Translations under genes and position numbers: made by a program
The notes under the pieces: generated by a model
Database searches by the model: none
Told to the model about the DNA's origin: nothing
The model's input: the letters and a program-made list of their open reading frames with translations, nothing else
IMG/VR virus record: IMGVR_UViG_3300028864_000016
Location: 124,001 to 188,000 of that record
DNA length: 64,000 bases
DNA from: a virus
Strand: one strand, 5' to 3'
Shown: in pieces, positions 49,929 through 58,747 of the stretch
Numbering within the stretch: the stretch's first letter is position 1
Layout of the letters: each line of letters starts with the position of its first letter

Positions 49929-50023
49929 TTTCAATCTTCCTTTCTTCTATTAATTTATTACGTTCAGATAAATCATTTATTTTATTATCTTTTTAATTTC
50001 AAAATCAATTGCTTGTGATAATA

Positions 50024-50764
50024 TTATTCCCAATAGTAGTATAGATGAGTACTATCTGCAATTCCTCTTTTTTCTTCTTTACTACTATTTATAGTAAAAT
50101 ACCCACAATTCGTATCGTATCCATATAAAAGTTCCCCTCCATCTATAACTAAAGCTATTTGATCATCCGTTAAGTTATGAGGATTTGATAAAACTTTATA
50201 CTTTTCACTTTGCCCTCTTTTAATTTTTTCAATGCAAGTGTAAGTTTCCAATTCTTTATCTGTTATAACATAATTAAATTCTGACACTCTAGCTTTTTCA
50301 CTTATTTTATAATAAATATCTTTATTTTTCTTTAAAATTTCCTTAAAATTATCCTCTTTATAATAGTCTATATTAACTAAATAGTACTTTATATCGTCCA
50401 ATATATTAGATATATAATTTAAAGATTCTATTTTAACTCTATCTATAGATTCACATAGTTTAGATTCGTCATCATTTTCAAGATTTAAATTTATTTGAAA
50501 AACTTTTTCACTTATTTCCCTAACATCATCCTCCATTTTTATAATAATATCAATATCGCAAATAACATAATCCAGATTCTTATATGATATATTTATATTA
50601 AATTTTGTTTTCATCTTTAAAGGAAAATTCCAGAATAATTTTAATACCCATTCTTTATCAGAATTCATTTCAAATTCTTTTCTTATTTTTGTCATATCAC
50701 ATATTGTTTCATTTATAAATTCCAAGCAGATATTCATGTATTTTTTAACTAGATTTTCATTTAT
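50024..50764 (-). CDS. hypothetical protein (246 aa)
   Basis: Start set at MINENLVKKYMN, after AAAGGAGG; the longer frame covers that SD. A soluble alpha/beta protein (KTKFNINISYKNLDYVICDI) with a C-terminal acidic/Tyr-rich end. Not recognised. Confidence 0.65.
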   Translation of the reverse strand: MNENLVKKYMNICLEFINETICDMTKIRKEFEMNSDKEWVLKLFWNFPLKMKTKFNINISYKNLDYVICDIDIIIKMEDDVREISEKVFQINLNLENDDESKLCESIDRVKIESLNYISNILDDIKYYLVNIDYYKEDNFKEILKKNKDIYYKISEKARVSEFNYVITDKELETYTCIEKIKRGQSEKYKVLSNPHNLTDDQIALVIDGGELLYGYDTNCGYFTINSSKEEKRGIADSTHLYYYWE

Positions 50765-50816
50765 CATTTTATATTTTCCTCCTTTCTCTTTACCATAAAA
50801 TAACATTTTTACCTAC

Positions 50817-52013
50817 TTATTTAATACTTTCACTTATTCTTTTTTTAGCAATTTCAAAATAAGGTTCATCTTCTGTATTCATCATTTCTATATCAATCCA
50901 TTCTATATTATATCCTTCTCTATTTAATTCTTCACAACTTAGTCCATGAGTACCACTTCCAGCAGTTATATCTAATGACTTACCATCTATAGGTGTAACT
51001 AATTTAATAAGCCACTTGATTAATTTTTTAGGCTTGACTGTTATATGATTACAATAATCACCCTTTTCCTTTTTAGTTGGCTTTGCACAATATAGAAAAG
51101 GTGTATAATCATCAGAATCTATATTTAAGAAAAATCTACTTGCCCCACCTTCACTTGCTGGAATATCTTTTGGTTGTACCCTTCTCCCTCCGTTTCTCTC
51201 ATGTGAAATATCCCCACTTTTCCAATCCGTACCTGCAGGTTGACCTTTCTTAATTGCTCCACTTTTTAATAAACCGCTTTGATTATCTAATTCTTGTCCC
51301 ATACATGTATCAAATATAATATTAGCTGGAAATCTACCTTCATTATGTACACAATCTCTAGCTTGGGTTAATGGTGTACTTCCAGTTCCATATAAACTAT
51401 CTGCAGTTCCAAATCCTATTGACTTTGAATTCTCTGTAAAATTACATTTAGCTTTTACTAAATCTAAATCAGCTTGATTTTTATATTCAATTCTACAAGC
51501 ATCAATATTCATAGCTCCTACACCATATTCTTTTATATTATCTATGTATTTTCCTTGTAATGGCTTTTGAAAAACTGTTATAATTTCTTTAGCTGGTTTC
51601 AATCCACTTGTTTTCCATCCATTAAATTTCTCTGCTAGTTCAGTTTCATTAGCCTTATCAAATAATTTTCCTATATCTTGATTCTTAGGGAAGCCTGTAG
51701 AATAAACCCAATCTATTTCTTCAACTATTTTAAATCCAGCATCTTCAAACGCACATTTCATTCTATGGTTTGTTTTGTGATGCCCAAATATTAACACGTA
51801 TCCACCATGTTTAACGATTCTATGTAATCCTTCTGCTCTTTGTTTACACCATTCATAAAAATTACTATATGTATCCCATTTCTTACCCATGAATTTTAAA
51901 TCATATGGAAAATCAGATATACAATTGTCAAAATAATTATCTTCATATTGTTTCATTACTTCTAAATTATCACCATTTATTAATGTTCCGTTTCCTATTT
52001 TAATTTGTTTCAT
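50817..52013 (-). CDS. DNA methyltransferase with an SDFPY motif IV
   Basis: 398 residues. NGDNLEVMKQYEDNYFDNCI, then SDFPYDLKFMGKKWDTY (motif IV, where most enzymes have DPPY); HGGYVLIFGHHKTNH; a long insertion with phage-type TRD features; and SLDITAGSGTHGLSCEELNR (motif I). The order is beta-like and the family is that of phage site-specific amino-methyltransferases. Asp-Phe-Pro-Tyr is unusual but keeps the charge, Pro and Tyr. Probably anti-restriction. Confidence 0.87.
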   Translation of the reverse strand: MKQIKIGNGTLINGDNLEVMKQYEDNYFDNCISDFPYDLKFMGKKWDTYSNFYEWCKQRAEGLHRIVKHGGYVLIFGHHKTNHRMKCAFEDAGFKIVEEIDWVYSTGFPKNQDIGKLFDKANETELAEKFNGWKTSGLKPAKEIITVFQKPLQGKYIDNIKEYGVGAMNIDACRIEYKNQADLDLVKAKCNFTENSKSIGFGTADSLYGTGSTPLTQARDCVHNEGRFPANIIFDTCMGQELDNQSGLLKSGAIKKGQPAGTDWKSGDISHERNGGRRVQPKDIPASEGGASRFFLNIDSDDYTPFLYCAKPTKKEKGDYCNHITVKPKKLIKWLIKLVTPIDGKSLDITAGSGTHGLSCEELNREGYNIEWIDIEMMNTEDEPYFEIAKKRISESIK

Positions 52014-52036
52014 TTTACACCCCTTATTATTTTAAT

Positions 52037-52315
52037 TTATTTGTCAAATTCTTCGATACTGTTTATAGTAATACAACCATCATTTATATCTGTTTTTAGT
52101 GTTTTAGAATCAACTAAAAACCATCCATCATTAAATAATTTTTCTAACTTTTCTTCAATACTTTCAATTAAGATTAAATTTTCTATATTGCCACAAGGAC
52201 ATATCTCGATACAATATTCCCTTTTGTCTTCTAGTTCACTTTCTATAAAAGTGCAATGTTTTTCATTGTTATAATCCAATTCAGGGCATTTTGTAATACA
52301 TTTATAATTTTTCAT
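52037..52315 (-). CDS. hypothetical cysteine-containing protein (92 aa)
   Basis: N terminus KNYKCITKCPELDYNNEKHC and CIEICPCGN suggest a metal site; the C terminus has a strand-helix pattern. The C-terminal half resembles short phage proteins with a KLFNDGWFLVDSK motif. Function unknown. Confidence 0.65.
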   Translation of the reverse strand: MKNYKCITKCPELDYNNEKHCTFIESELEDKREYCIEICPCGNIENLILIESIEEKLEKLFNDGWFLVDSKTLKTDINDGCITINSIEEFDK

Positions 52316-52380
52316 GAAATATATTCTCCTTTCTTTTTAATTTATTAATATTCTTGTAAAATCCATAATTTATTGGCTTT

Positions 52381-53112
52381 TTATGTACCACTTTTATAAT
52401 CTAAATAATCTTCCCAATCATCTTCTATGTATTCTAAATGGTCTAATACTTGTAATTCTCGTTCCTTATCATAATATTTATAATTAGGATACCAATCAAA
52501 GAAATCTTTATCATGTTTACTAGAATTACAAGTTGTACAAGCTGGTATCATATTTTCAAGAATATATCCTCCACCATTAACTACAGAAATAAAATGATCT
52601 TGTGCTAACTGTCTATTATTTTCTTTAAGTTCGTCTTCTTCAGTTTTACCACAATATGCACAACAATTATTAAAACAAGATTTTATGTATCTCCATTGTT
52701 CTCCTGTTAATGTAAATGGAAGCTTGTCCATTCGTTCTCTTCTTCTAGTTTGAAGTTCTATTTTCTTATCAGGATTATCTATAAAATATGTCCTAAAATA
52801 ATCTCTATAATATTCTATATTTTCCACCCTATATTTATCATTTCTATTTTTATATCTTTCTTTATGAGCTTGATAATATTCTCTACTGTTCTTTTCAAAC
52901 AATTCTTTGTAATGTTCTTTATTGTTTTCATAATATGTTCTATTTTGTATTTTTATTTTATCTTTCTTTTCTTGGTATCTTTTAATATTATATTCTTTCA
53001 TGCATTGTTTACAAGTTCTCGATAAGCCATCTTTACAATTTTTGTCTCTATCAAAATATTCAGATGTGGCTATAACTTCTTGTTTACATTTATTACATTC
53101 TTTTGTTTTCAA
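52381..53112 (-). CDS. HNH endonuclease
   Basis: 243 residues, TTG start. N-terminal zinc site CNKCKQEV..CKQC; a long basic helical region in the middle (KKDKIKIQNRTYYENNKEHY); HNH core CAYCGK, LAQDHFISVVNGG, ENMIPACTTCNSSKHDKDF near 150-205. The helical, lysine-rich middle resembles DNA-binding linkers of free-standing homing endonucleases. It is next to a methyltransferase, but a restriction role is less likely. Confidence 0.9.
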   Translation of the reverse strand: MKTKECNKCKQEVIATSEYFDRDKNCKDGLSRTCKQCMKEYNIKRYQEKKDKIKIQNRTYYENNKEHYKELFEKNSREYYQAHKERYKNRNDKYRVENIEYYRDYFRTYFIDNPDKKIELQTRRRERMDKLPFTLTGEQWRYIKSCFNNCCAYCGKTEEDELKENNRQLAQDHFISVVNGGGYILENMIPACTTCNSSKHDKDFFDWYPNYKYYDKERELQVLDHLEYIEDDWEDYLDYKSGT

Positions 53113-53177
53113 ATAACTCTTCCCTTCTTTTTATTAATTTATCAACATACTGTTAAAATCAACCTTCTACTTGGTTT

Positions 53178-53684
53178 TTATTTAAATAATTCATCTAATC
53201 TTGATTGTTCATCTATCCACTTATTTCCTTTATTTTTGTTTATGTTATCAATAGCATTTCTAAAAATCATTATATCATTACTAATCTGTTCTAATAATTT
53301 TTTAGGTGAATTATGATTCCACCCACTTTTTAGATTTTCAAATAATCGAGAATTACAATTTTCTTTAGCATTATGATATATTACAATATCTTCAACTTTT
53401 ATATAAACAAATATATGTCTATCTGATTCTTCTTCAAACCCATATGAAATATTACCCAAATTAATATTAAATCTTTCTCTACTAATATTATAATTCAATA
53501 AAGTATAATGATACTCAAGTGTTTCATATGTTGCATATGGAAATTCTATAGTTAGTAATTCTTTAAAATTTGACTTTTCGTTTATCATTTTCCCCAATGT
53601 TGTTAATTCGCTTATTATATTTTCTGGATTTTCTGGATTTTCTAAACTTTCTGTTTTGTTACTTTTATTTTTTCTAAAAAACAT
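53178..53684 (-). CDS. hypothetical protein (168 aa)
   Basis: Basic N terminus (MFFRKNKSNKTESLENPENP) with a PEN repeat, then a mixed domain (NISYGFEEESDRHIFVYIKV). Not recognised. Confidence 0.65.
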   Translation of the reverse strand: MFFRKNKSNKTESLENPENPENIISELTTLGKMINEKSNFKELLTIEFPYATYETLEYHYTLLNYNISRERFNINLGNISYGFEEESDRHIFVYIKVEDIVIYHNAKENCNSRLFENLKSGWNHNSPKKLLEQISNDIMIFRNAIDNINKNKGNKWIDEQSRLDELFK

Positions 53685-53739
53685 TTTAACCTCTCCTTAT
53701 ATTATATTAATTTATTAAACTCTTGCTAAAATTAACTTT

Positions 53740-54126
53740 TTATCTAGACTTATCCTCTATAGATATAACCTCAACATTATATTCATTACAAAATTCTTCT
53801 ATTAAAGTATCAGAATATATACAGGTATAATCAAACATATACCATTTAGATAATTCTTGATTTTTCCAATAGTCACTCAATAAAATTAAAGTTTGTTTTT
53901 CTTTATAATTCTCAACAATAACAGTTTTAATAATTTCTTCATCTTCATCTTTGAATGTTATTTCTGTTCCAACTGGTAAAACAGATTTCACACCTTTTTC
54001 TAGTCTGCCTATAGTTTGTTTTAATTCGTCTATCTCATGCTTGATTTCTATTCCATCGTTAATATTTTGTTTATATTCTCTTTTCTTTTCTTCTAATGCT
54101 TTTTGATATCTTTCTAAATCACTCAT
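53740..54126 (-). CDS. coiled-coil protein with SH3-like tail (128 aa)
   Basis: Helical first 45 residues (LERYQKALEEKKREYKQNIN), then a beta-rich region (GTEITFKDEDEEIIKTVIVE). SD AAGGAGAG. Not recognised. Confidence 0.65.
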   Translation of the reverse strand: MSDLERYQKALEEKKREYKQNINDGIEIKHEIDELKQTIGRLEKGVKSVLPVGTEITFKDEDEEIIKTVIVENYKEKQTLILLSDYWKNQELSKWYMFDYTCIYSDTLIEEFCNEYNVEVISIEDKSR

Positions 54127-54138
54127 ATGTTCTCTCCT

Positions 54139-54372
54139 TTAACAATTAATTAATACTTTTCCAGTACCTTTACAATTTATACATTGAAAATCCTCAATGG
54201 TTGGATTACGTCCCTCATGCTGAAAATAGTCTTTAGGATAATAATCCCAGATTCCAGTACCCTCGCATTCAAAACATGGAACAAATCCATAACCTTGCTT
54301 AATATTTTGTCTAGTTACTTTAACTTTCATGGGCGTTTCTCTATACCACCCTAAATATGCTATTACTTTCAT
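54139..54372 (-). CDS. DnaJ-type zinc-finger protein (77 aa)
   Basis: CFECEGTGIWDYYPKDYF and CINCKGTGKV are two CxxCxGTG units, as in the DnaJ cysteine-rich domain, but without a J domain. Start taken at the ATG just after the upstream stop (TGATATG). Such small proteins are common in Firmicute phages; the role is unknown. Confidence 0.75.
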   Translation of the reverse strand: MKVIAYLGWYRETPMKVKVTRQNIKQGYGFVPCFECEGTGIWDYYPKDYFQHEGRNPTIEDFQCINCKGTGKVLINC

Positions 54373-54373
54373 A

Positions 54374-54556
54374 TCAATTACCACTAATATCTATGTATGA
54401 AGCATAAATTCTTCCATCATCACCCCAGTAACAACCAACTTCTTTAACTCCATCTTCCTTTTGATAATGTTCTTGTAACCATTTATAGTGTTCTATCATA
54501 CTTCCAAAACTTATTGATTTTATATCTCTCACATTACTCACCATCCAACATTTCAT
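54374..54556 (-). CDS. hypothetical protein (60 aa)
   Basis: Trp/Tyr-rich (MIEHYKWLQEHYQKEDGVKE, then CYWGDDGRIYASYID). Overlaps both neighbours. Not recognised. Confidence 0.62.
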   Translation of the reverse strand: MKCWMVSNVRDIKSISFGSMIEHYKWLQEHYQKEDGVKEVGCYWGDDGRIYASYIDISGN

Positions 54557-54803
54557 TTATTGCTATTATTTGCTTTAAAACATTACCATATAAACTCTCA
54601 TTTTTATCATTGACATAATTTTTGTCTAGTTCATTTTCTATATCTAATAATATTATTTTCCTTCTATATATTGATGTTCCAAATCCTTGACCTTTTGTTT
54701 TATATCTTTCATAGTCAGCCTTTAATACTTCATCAATTGATTTAAAACTTTGTAATCCTACTATAATTGTACTTCTTAATCCATCTCTTAATTCTTTATT
54801 CAT
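54534..54803 (-). CDS. hypothetical protein (89 aa)
   Basis: Start at the second of two ATGs (MNKELRDGLRST) because of SD AAGGAG spacing; the first is only 2 bases from it. Helical, with GLQSFKSIDEVLKADYERYK. Not recognised. Confidence 0.62.
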   Translation of the reverse strand: MNKELRDGLRSTIIVGLQSFKSIDEVLKADYERYKTKGQGFGTSIYRRKIILLDIENELDKNYVNDKNESLYGNVLKQIIAINEMLDGE

Positions 54804-54847
54804 TTTAATCATTTCTCCTTCAAATTTAATTTATTTCTTTTAATTTA

Positions 54848-54925
54848 TTATTTATTCCTTTCTGTAATATGTACTATCAAAAAGATAATTAATGGCACAC
54901 CTACAGAAAATATTATTGCTTGCAT
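54848..54925 (-). CDS. tiny membrane peptide (25 aa)
   Basis: ATG overlapping the stop of the upstream gene (TAATG). The peptide MQAIIFSVGVPLIIFLIVHI is one transmembrane helix with a charged tail (TERNK). Its small size makes it uncertain, but the coupling is the same as in other genes here. Confidence 0.5.
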   Translation of the reverse strand: MQAIIFSVGVPLIIFLIVHITERNK

Positions 54926-55125
54926 TATTCTTTCTCTAATGTCCATTTATCTTGCATATACAAAAATACTGGGCAAGGTCTATAAGTTCCATTAAGTTCT
55001 ATCATCAAATCTCCATATACTCCCTTAAAAAGTTTGAATTTATCATCACCAACTCTTTTAAATTTTCTATCTTTATTTGAAAAGTTGTTTAAAAACGCTA
55101 TTACTTGAAACATCGTACATTCCAT
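54925..55125 (-). CDS. hypothetical protein (66 aa)
   Basis: Start at the ATG after GGAGG; codons before it overlap that SD. Sequence MECTMFQVIAFLNNFSNKDR and a beta-rich end. Not recognised. Confidence 0.6.
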   Translation of the reverse strand: MECTMFQVIAFLNNFSNKDRKFKRVGDDKFKLFKGVYGDLMIELNGTYRPCPVFLYMQDKWTLEKE

Positions 55126-55148
55126 TTGTTTTATTCCTCCATACATAA

Positions 55149-55673
55149 CTATTTACATAATTTTTCATATAGGTGTTTAGTTTCAAAATAATCATATAAA
55201 TCATTACTACTTTTAAAATTAACATCTCCTTTAAATCCCTTGAATTCAGTCTTATCAAGCTTTAGCCTATTAATAATATCCTTTATCTTATCTCCACGTT
55301 TAAACATATTTATCATTCTTGTATACCAAGGCGAATTAATAAACAATATTTTAACTTTTTTATCAATTCGACTATAGTCAAAACTCTTTACCCCAACAAC
55401 ATCAATTACATAGAAATCAGATACTTCTAAGTCCTGTACTGTTGTATAATATCTGTATCCGTTATAATTAGTTTTTGCCACAGCATCATTAAATTCTTTA
55501 TCTGCAATTTTGTCTGTTACAAATTTATGCCCTATTTCATCTTTACATCTAGGTTGTCTAGTTGTTCTACTATTAACTTGTTTCATATTAAACTGTCTAC
55601 AAATTTTGTTTATTATGTAAGTTTTCCCAGAACCAGATGCACCAACTACTAACCATAATATATTTTTACTCAT
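55149..55673 (-). CDS. guanylate-kinase-like P-loop protein
   Basis: 174 residues. P-loop VVGASGSGKTYIINK at 9-23; NSRTTRQPRCKDEIGHKFV resembles the guanylate kinase GMP-binding segment (SxTTRxPR.gE..G); DFYVIDVVGVKSFD aligns with the Asp strand. A nucleoside monophosphate kinase is likely, supporting dNTP supply. The lid region seems shorter than in host Gmk. Confidence 0.85.
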   Translation of the reverse strand: MSKNILWLVVGASGSGKTYIINKICRQFNMKQVNSRTTRQPRCKDEIGHKFVTDKIADKEFNDAVAKTNYNGYRYYTTVQDLEVSDFYVIDVVGVKSFDYSRIDKKVKILFINSPWYTRMINMFKRGDKIKDIINRLKLDKTEFKGFKGDVNFKSSNDLYDYFETKHLYEKLCK

Positions 55674-55683
55674 TATCTATCAC

Positions 55684-56031
55684 CTACACAATTCCCAAAA
55701 TTTTTTCTACTAATGTTTTTCTTTCACCATCTATTTCATTTCTAACACTTCCATAATGGTTATATACATTTATTATTTTGTTCTCTTCTATATTAAACAC
55801 AAGTGTTAAATTCCCATAAGCCCTCTTTATAGTTGCAGAGTCTCTAAAGAACTCTTTCCCAACATTCCAATTTCTAATTAGTTTATGTATACATGTATCA
55901 ATACTTTCTTCACTGTTACTTTTAATCTTGCACCTATATTTACCTAATGCTCTTTCAGAAATATCTACTATTTCTATATTATTCTTTTTTATTTTTTGTT
56001 TTAATACAAACTTTTCAATTAATTTTATCAT
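55684..56031 (-). CDS. hypothetical protein (115 aa)
   Basis: Helical, basic N terminus (IKLIEKFVLKQKIKKNNIEI), then a beta-rich middle. Box at 56051-56060 upstream. Not recognised. Confidence 0.63.
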   Translation of the reverse strand: MIKLIEKFVLKQKIKKNNIEIVDISERALGKYRCKIKSNSEESIDTCIHKLIRNWNVGKEFFRDSATIKRAYGNLTLVFNIEENKIINVYNHYGSVRNEIDGERKTLVEKILGIV

Positions 56032-56084
56032 TTCTTTTTCCCTCTTTCTATTAATTTGTTACTTTATGAAAATTCAATTTTTTA

Positions 56085-56114
56085 ACTCTCTCATACTCAC
56101 GCATACTCGTTCAT
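56085..56114. repeat. three tandem 10-base units in an intergenic gap
   Basis: ACTCTCTCAT, ACTCACGCAT and ACTCGTTCAT follow directly, one helical turn each, sharing ACTC....AT. It lies in a 150-base gap between genes and may be a protein-binding site. Confidence 0.5.
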
Positions 56115-56181
56115 GCTCTTGTTTTCAAGCCTAAATTTCAATTAAAATCAGTATTTTAAAATGAAAATGATTATCAGTTAT

Positions 56182-56559
56182 TTATATTCCTCTATTACTA
56201 ATATAGTCACACCATTTAATAAAAGCTTTTATAATAGGCTCTGTATTTGTACTATCTGCCCATCCACAAAAACCAATAAACCCATCTCTATTAAAAGAAA
56301 TACATTCTCTCCCTCCAAAATAACTTCCATCAACTTTTATATATGCATGATGCAATCCCTGTTTAGTGAATTTCTTATCTTTATAACCTAATTGTTTAAC
56401 CTTCATACCCATTTCTTTTGAATACTTTGTACCATTGTTTAAATATTTTTCTAGTTCTTGATCAATAAAATATATTAGTTTTTCTAATAATTCTATATTT
56501 ATATATGCATAACTTAAACCTTTGCTTTTAAAATATTCTCTTGCTTGGTCATTATTCAC
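56182..56559 (-). CDS. hypothetical protein (125 aa)
   Basis: GTG start overlapping the stop of the 42-residue gene upstream. Sequence SKGLSYAYINIELLEKLIYF, later GLHHAYIKVDGSYFGGREC and ISFNRDGFIGFCGWADST. Looks like a folded alpha/beta enzyme-like domain of phages, not named. Confidence 0.65.
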   Translation of the reverse strand: MNNDQAREYFKSKGLSYAYINIELLEKLIYFIDQELEKYLNNGTKYSKEMGMKVKQLGYKDKKFTKQGLHHAYIKVDGSYFGGRECISFNRDGFIGFCGWADSTNTEPIIKAFIKWCDYISNRGI

Positions 56560-56684
56560 ACTCTCTTCAACTCCTTTAACATCTTATATTTTTTATTTAA
56601 TTTATTGTATACCCTGTTAATTGCTTCCTGTCTTATGTATTCTTGTCTTTCACTTTCTGGAATTTGACTTAAACATATTTTCAT
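56556..56684 (-). CDS. small helical protein (42 aa)
   Basis: ATG with SD GGAGG. Helical and basic (MKICLSQIPESERQEYIRQE, then a Lys/Arg-rich end). It ends with an overlap of the next gene start. First gene after the promoter at 56707. Confidence 0.6.
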   Translation of the reverse strand: MKICLSQIPESERQEYIRQEAINRVYNKLNKKYKMLKELKRV

Positions 56685-56706
56685 AAATCTTACCTCCTTA
56701 ATTATT

Positions 56707-56735
56707 ATCTTACAACTTTTCTTAATGCTTGTCTA
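56707..56735 (-). promoter_or_regulatory. sigma-A-type promoter with box upstream
   Basis: TAGACA (56730-56735), 17 bases, TAAGAT (56707-56712) on the minus strand. Box TTAATTTGTT at 56748-56757. Confidence 0.78.
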
Positions 56736-56763
56736 TATTTATTTCTGTTAATTTGTTTAATTA

Positions 56764-57486
56764 TTAAAATCCACTATATTCTCCTCCTTGATTTAACATT
56801 ATTTCTAACTCATTTATAACTTCTTTTAAGGTCTTGTCCTTATCTGTTTCTTTTAATTCACGTTCTAGTTGCAGTTTTAGTCTATTTATTCTAGACTTAG
56901 GCAAATAATCACTAGGATTTTCAGTTTTATCTCTTATAAAAAATAACTCATTACTTGCTTCTATTTTTCTCGACTCCATTTCTTTATATGACTTTTCTAA
57001 TTTATCAATTCTCTTTTTTAATTTATTTATGTATTTTTCATCACATGTATTATAAAATTTAGTTACTTCTCTGCTTAAAGACCTTATCATAGAATTCTTT
57101 AGAATATCCATTTCTACTTTTAATTCTTGTTTCTTAGGCTTTTTTAGTAATGTTAAACACATATTATCTCTAGATTCATAACTACCATATACCCCTATTT
57201 CTTTAGGAATTTCATCTTTAACTTCCTCAAATAATTCTTTAGGCATAACATAATAGTTGTAATGACCTACAAAATTATGACCGTGTTCACTATGAAAATC
57301 AGACTTGCTTATTTTTATTTCATAGCACCTGAATATATCTTTAAAATCCATTGTCATATAATCAACTCTTTGACGACCGAACCACCCAATAGTCACTTCA
57401 AAACATCCTAAAGTCTTTCCTATAGTTTCTTTATATATAGCTTGTTCAATCTTTTCAGTTAATTCTGTTTTAGCTATTTCAATCAC
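56764..57486 (-). CDS. MmcB-like PD-(D/E)XK nuclease-fold protein
   Basis: 240 residues. The N-terminal domain has Asp42 (RVDYM) and EIK (Glu56, Lys58) in CYEIKISKSDF, then HNFVGHYNYYVMPKEL and IPKEIGVYGS, as in MmcB/DUF-type phage DNA-repair proteins. The second half is a long coiled coil (INKLKKRIDKLEKSYKEM). A nuclease or DNA-end-binding function is likely. It ends next to the promoter at 56707. Confidence 0.82.
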   Translation of the reverse strand: MIEIAKTELTEKIEQAIYKETIGKTLGCFEVTIGWFGRQRVDYMTMDFKDIFRCYEIKISKSDFHSEHGHNFVGHYNYYVMPKELFEEVKDEIPKEIGVYGSYESRDNMCLTLLKKPKKQELKVEMDILKNSMIRSLSREVTKFYNTCDEKYINKLKKRIDKLEKSYKEMESRKIEASNELFFIRDKTENPSDYLPKSRINRLKLQLERELKETDKDKTLKEVINELEIMLNQGGEYSGF

Positions 57487-57556
57487 CTTCTTTACACTTT
57501 CTAATTAATAATAAATCCCCTTAAAGCACGTCTTTTAAAAAGTCATATTTTACCAA

Positions 57557-57895
57557 TTATATTTCTTCATTAAATACTAATTCAGTTATAGAATAACTAC
57601 CTTTAACTTTGTTCTCTTTATATATTAAAACATTCTGTTGGTATTCTCCTTCCTCTTGATATGGAGTCTCTTTAAAGTAACCTTGTCTAACCATATATCC
57701 ACTATCTTTATCCATATCTATTTCATAACCATATTTTAACCAATCTAAAGCAACTCTCTCAAATATAAATGTGTGATAATGTCCTTTTATATAACAACCC
57801 AAATAGGCATCATCTGAACTTGAAATTTTAATATTGTCATATATTTCTTTCTTTTTATCAGAATATTTGTCATAAACTTCTTCTTTAAAATTCAT
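57557..57895 (-). CDS. hypothetical protein (112 aa)
   Basis: Charged helical start (EEVYDKYSDKKKEIYDNIKI), then a beta-rich region with several Tyr. Coupled to the upstream gene. Not recognised. Confidence 0.65.
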   Translation of the reverse strand: MNFKEEVYDKYSDKKKEIYDNIKISSSDDAYLGCYIKGHYHTFIFERVALDWLKYGYEIDMDKDSGYMVRQGYFKETPYQEEGEYQQNVLIYKENKVKGSYSITELVFNEEI

Positions 57896-57896
57896 T

Positions 57897-58208
57897 TTAT
57901 TTTTCCTCCTTAGTATTAGATTTTAAATTTCTTTCATCCAATATCTTTTTTATTTTATATTCTACATTTAACCTTTCAAAATCACTTAATATAAATCCCC
58001 ATAACTTCATAAGTTCATCATTACTCATATTCTCTAAATTTTCTTGTTTTAGAAAGTCTTCTAAACTAACTGCATTATTTGAAGATTCTATTGGCTCTAT
58101 CCTTTTTAAACAATAGGAGTCCATTTCATTAACCCCTAAGTTTTTACATGTGCCAGTTTCTCTATTGCTGTCACACTTCATATTCCAACACTTTAACCAT
58201 TCTGACAT
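57897..58208 (-). CDS. hypothetical protein with N-terminal cysteines (103 aa)
   Basis: CWNMKCDSNRETGTC and a fourth cysteine (SYCLKRIEP) suggest a small zinc knuckle, followed by helices. Not recognised. Confidence 0.65.
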   Translation of the reverse strand: MSEWLKCWNMKCDSNRETGTCKNLGVNEMDSYCLKRIEPIESSNNAVSLEDFLKQENLENMSNDELMKLWGFILSDFERLNVEYKIKKILDERNLKSNTKEEK

Positions 58209-58239
58209 TCATTTTTGCCTCCTTTTAAAATATCACTTT

Positions 58240-58470
58240 TTAGTTTGACTTATTTAATTTATCTTTTAACGTTCTATTTTCATTTTCTAAACTCCATGTG
58301 ACAAGTTCTATTGAAGTTAACCATAATACTTGAGATATTAACATTATCCATATTCCTGTACCTAAATTAGTTCTTACTCCTACTAAATATGCTATTAAAA
58401 AACTTGGTATAAAACAAACAGAACCCAATATTGTACCAATTAATTGTTTTTTATCTCTAAATTTAAACAT
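58240..58470 (-). CDS. small membrane protein (76 aa)
   Basis: Two helices (LIGTILGSVCFIPSFLIAYL and GIWIMLISQVLWLTSIELVT) and a polar coiled-coil tail (LENENRTLKDKLN). SD AAAGGAG. Shares its start region with the gene upstream. Function unknown. Confidence 0.68.
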   Translation of the reverse strand: MFKFRDKKQLIGTILGSVCFIPSFLIAYLVGVRTNLGTGIWIMLISQVLWLTSIELVTWSLENENRTLKDKLNKSN

Positions 58471-58610
58471 TACTTTTCATCTCCTTTACTTTCTTTTACA
58501 ATTTCGATTACTGCATAAGTACCTTTTTTATATTCTTGTGACAATTCATCGTTATGTATTTTGATTAACTTTTTCACAAATTCATCACTTAACATACTTA
58601 CATCTGCCAT
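58470..58610 (-). CDS. small protein of 46 aa
   Basis: ATG start with SD AAGGAG. Helical (MADVSMLSDEFVKKLIKIHN) with a beta-like YAVIEIVKE end. First gene after the promoter at 58650. Not recognised. Confidence 0.65.
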   Translation of the reverse strand: MADVSMLSDEFVKKLIKIHNDELSQEYKKGTYAVIEIVKESKGDEK

Positions 58611-58649
58611 CTCCTTATGTAATTTATATTAATTTGTTTGTCTAAACTA

Positions 58650-58678
58650 ATATTAGCATAAACTACCAATCAATGCAA
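58650..58678 (-). promoter_or_regulatory. sigma-A-type promoter flanked by two boxes
   Basis: TTGCAT (58673-58678), 17 bases, TAATAT (58650-58655) on the minus strand. Boxes at 58690-58699 (upstream) and 58629-58638 (leader). Confidence 0.78.
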
Positions 58679-58710
58679 TAGTAATTCTATTAATTTATTT
58701 AAATATTTTA

Positions 58711-58741
58711 TAAAAATAAGGAAGTATTATTTTACTTCCTT
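58711..58741 (-). terminator. strong intrinsic terminator
   Basis: AAGGAAGTA/TACTTCCTT, 9-bp stem, 6-base loop, then ATTTTTAT on the minus strand. It ends the transcript of the five-finger zinc protein gene. Confidence 0.88.
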
Positions 58742-58747
58742 GCTTGA

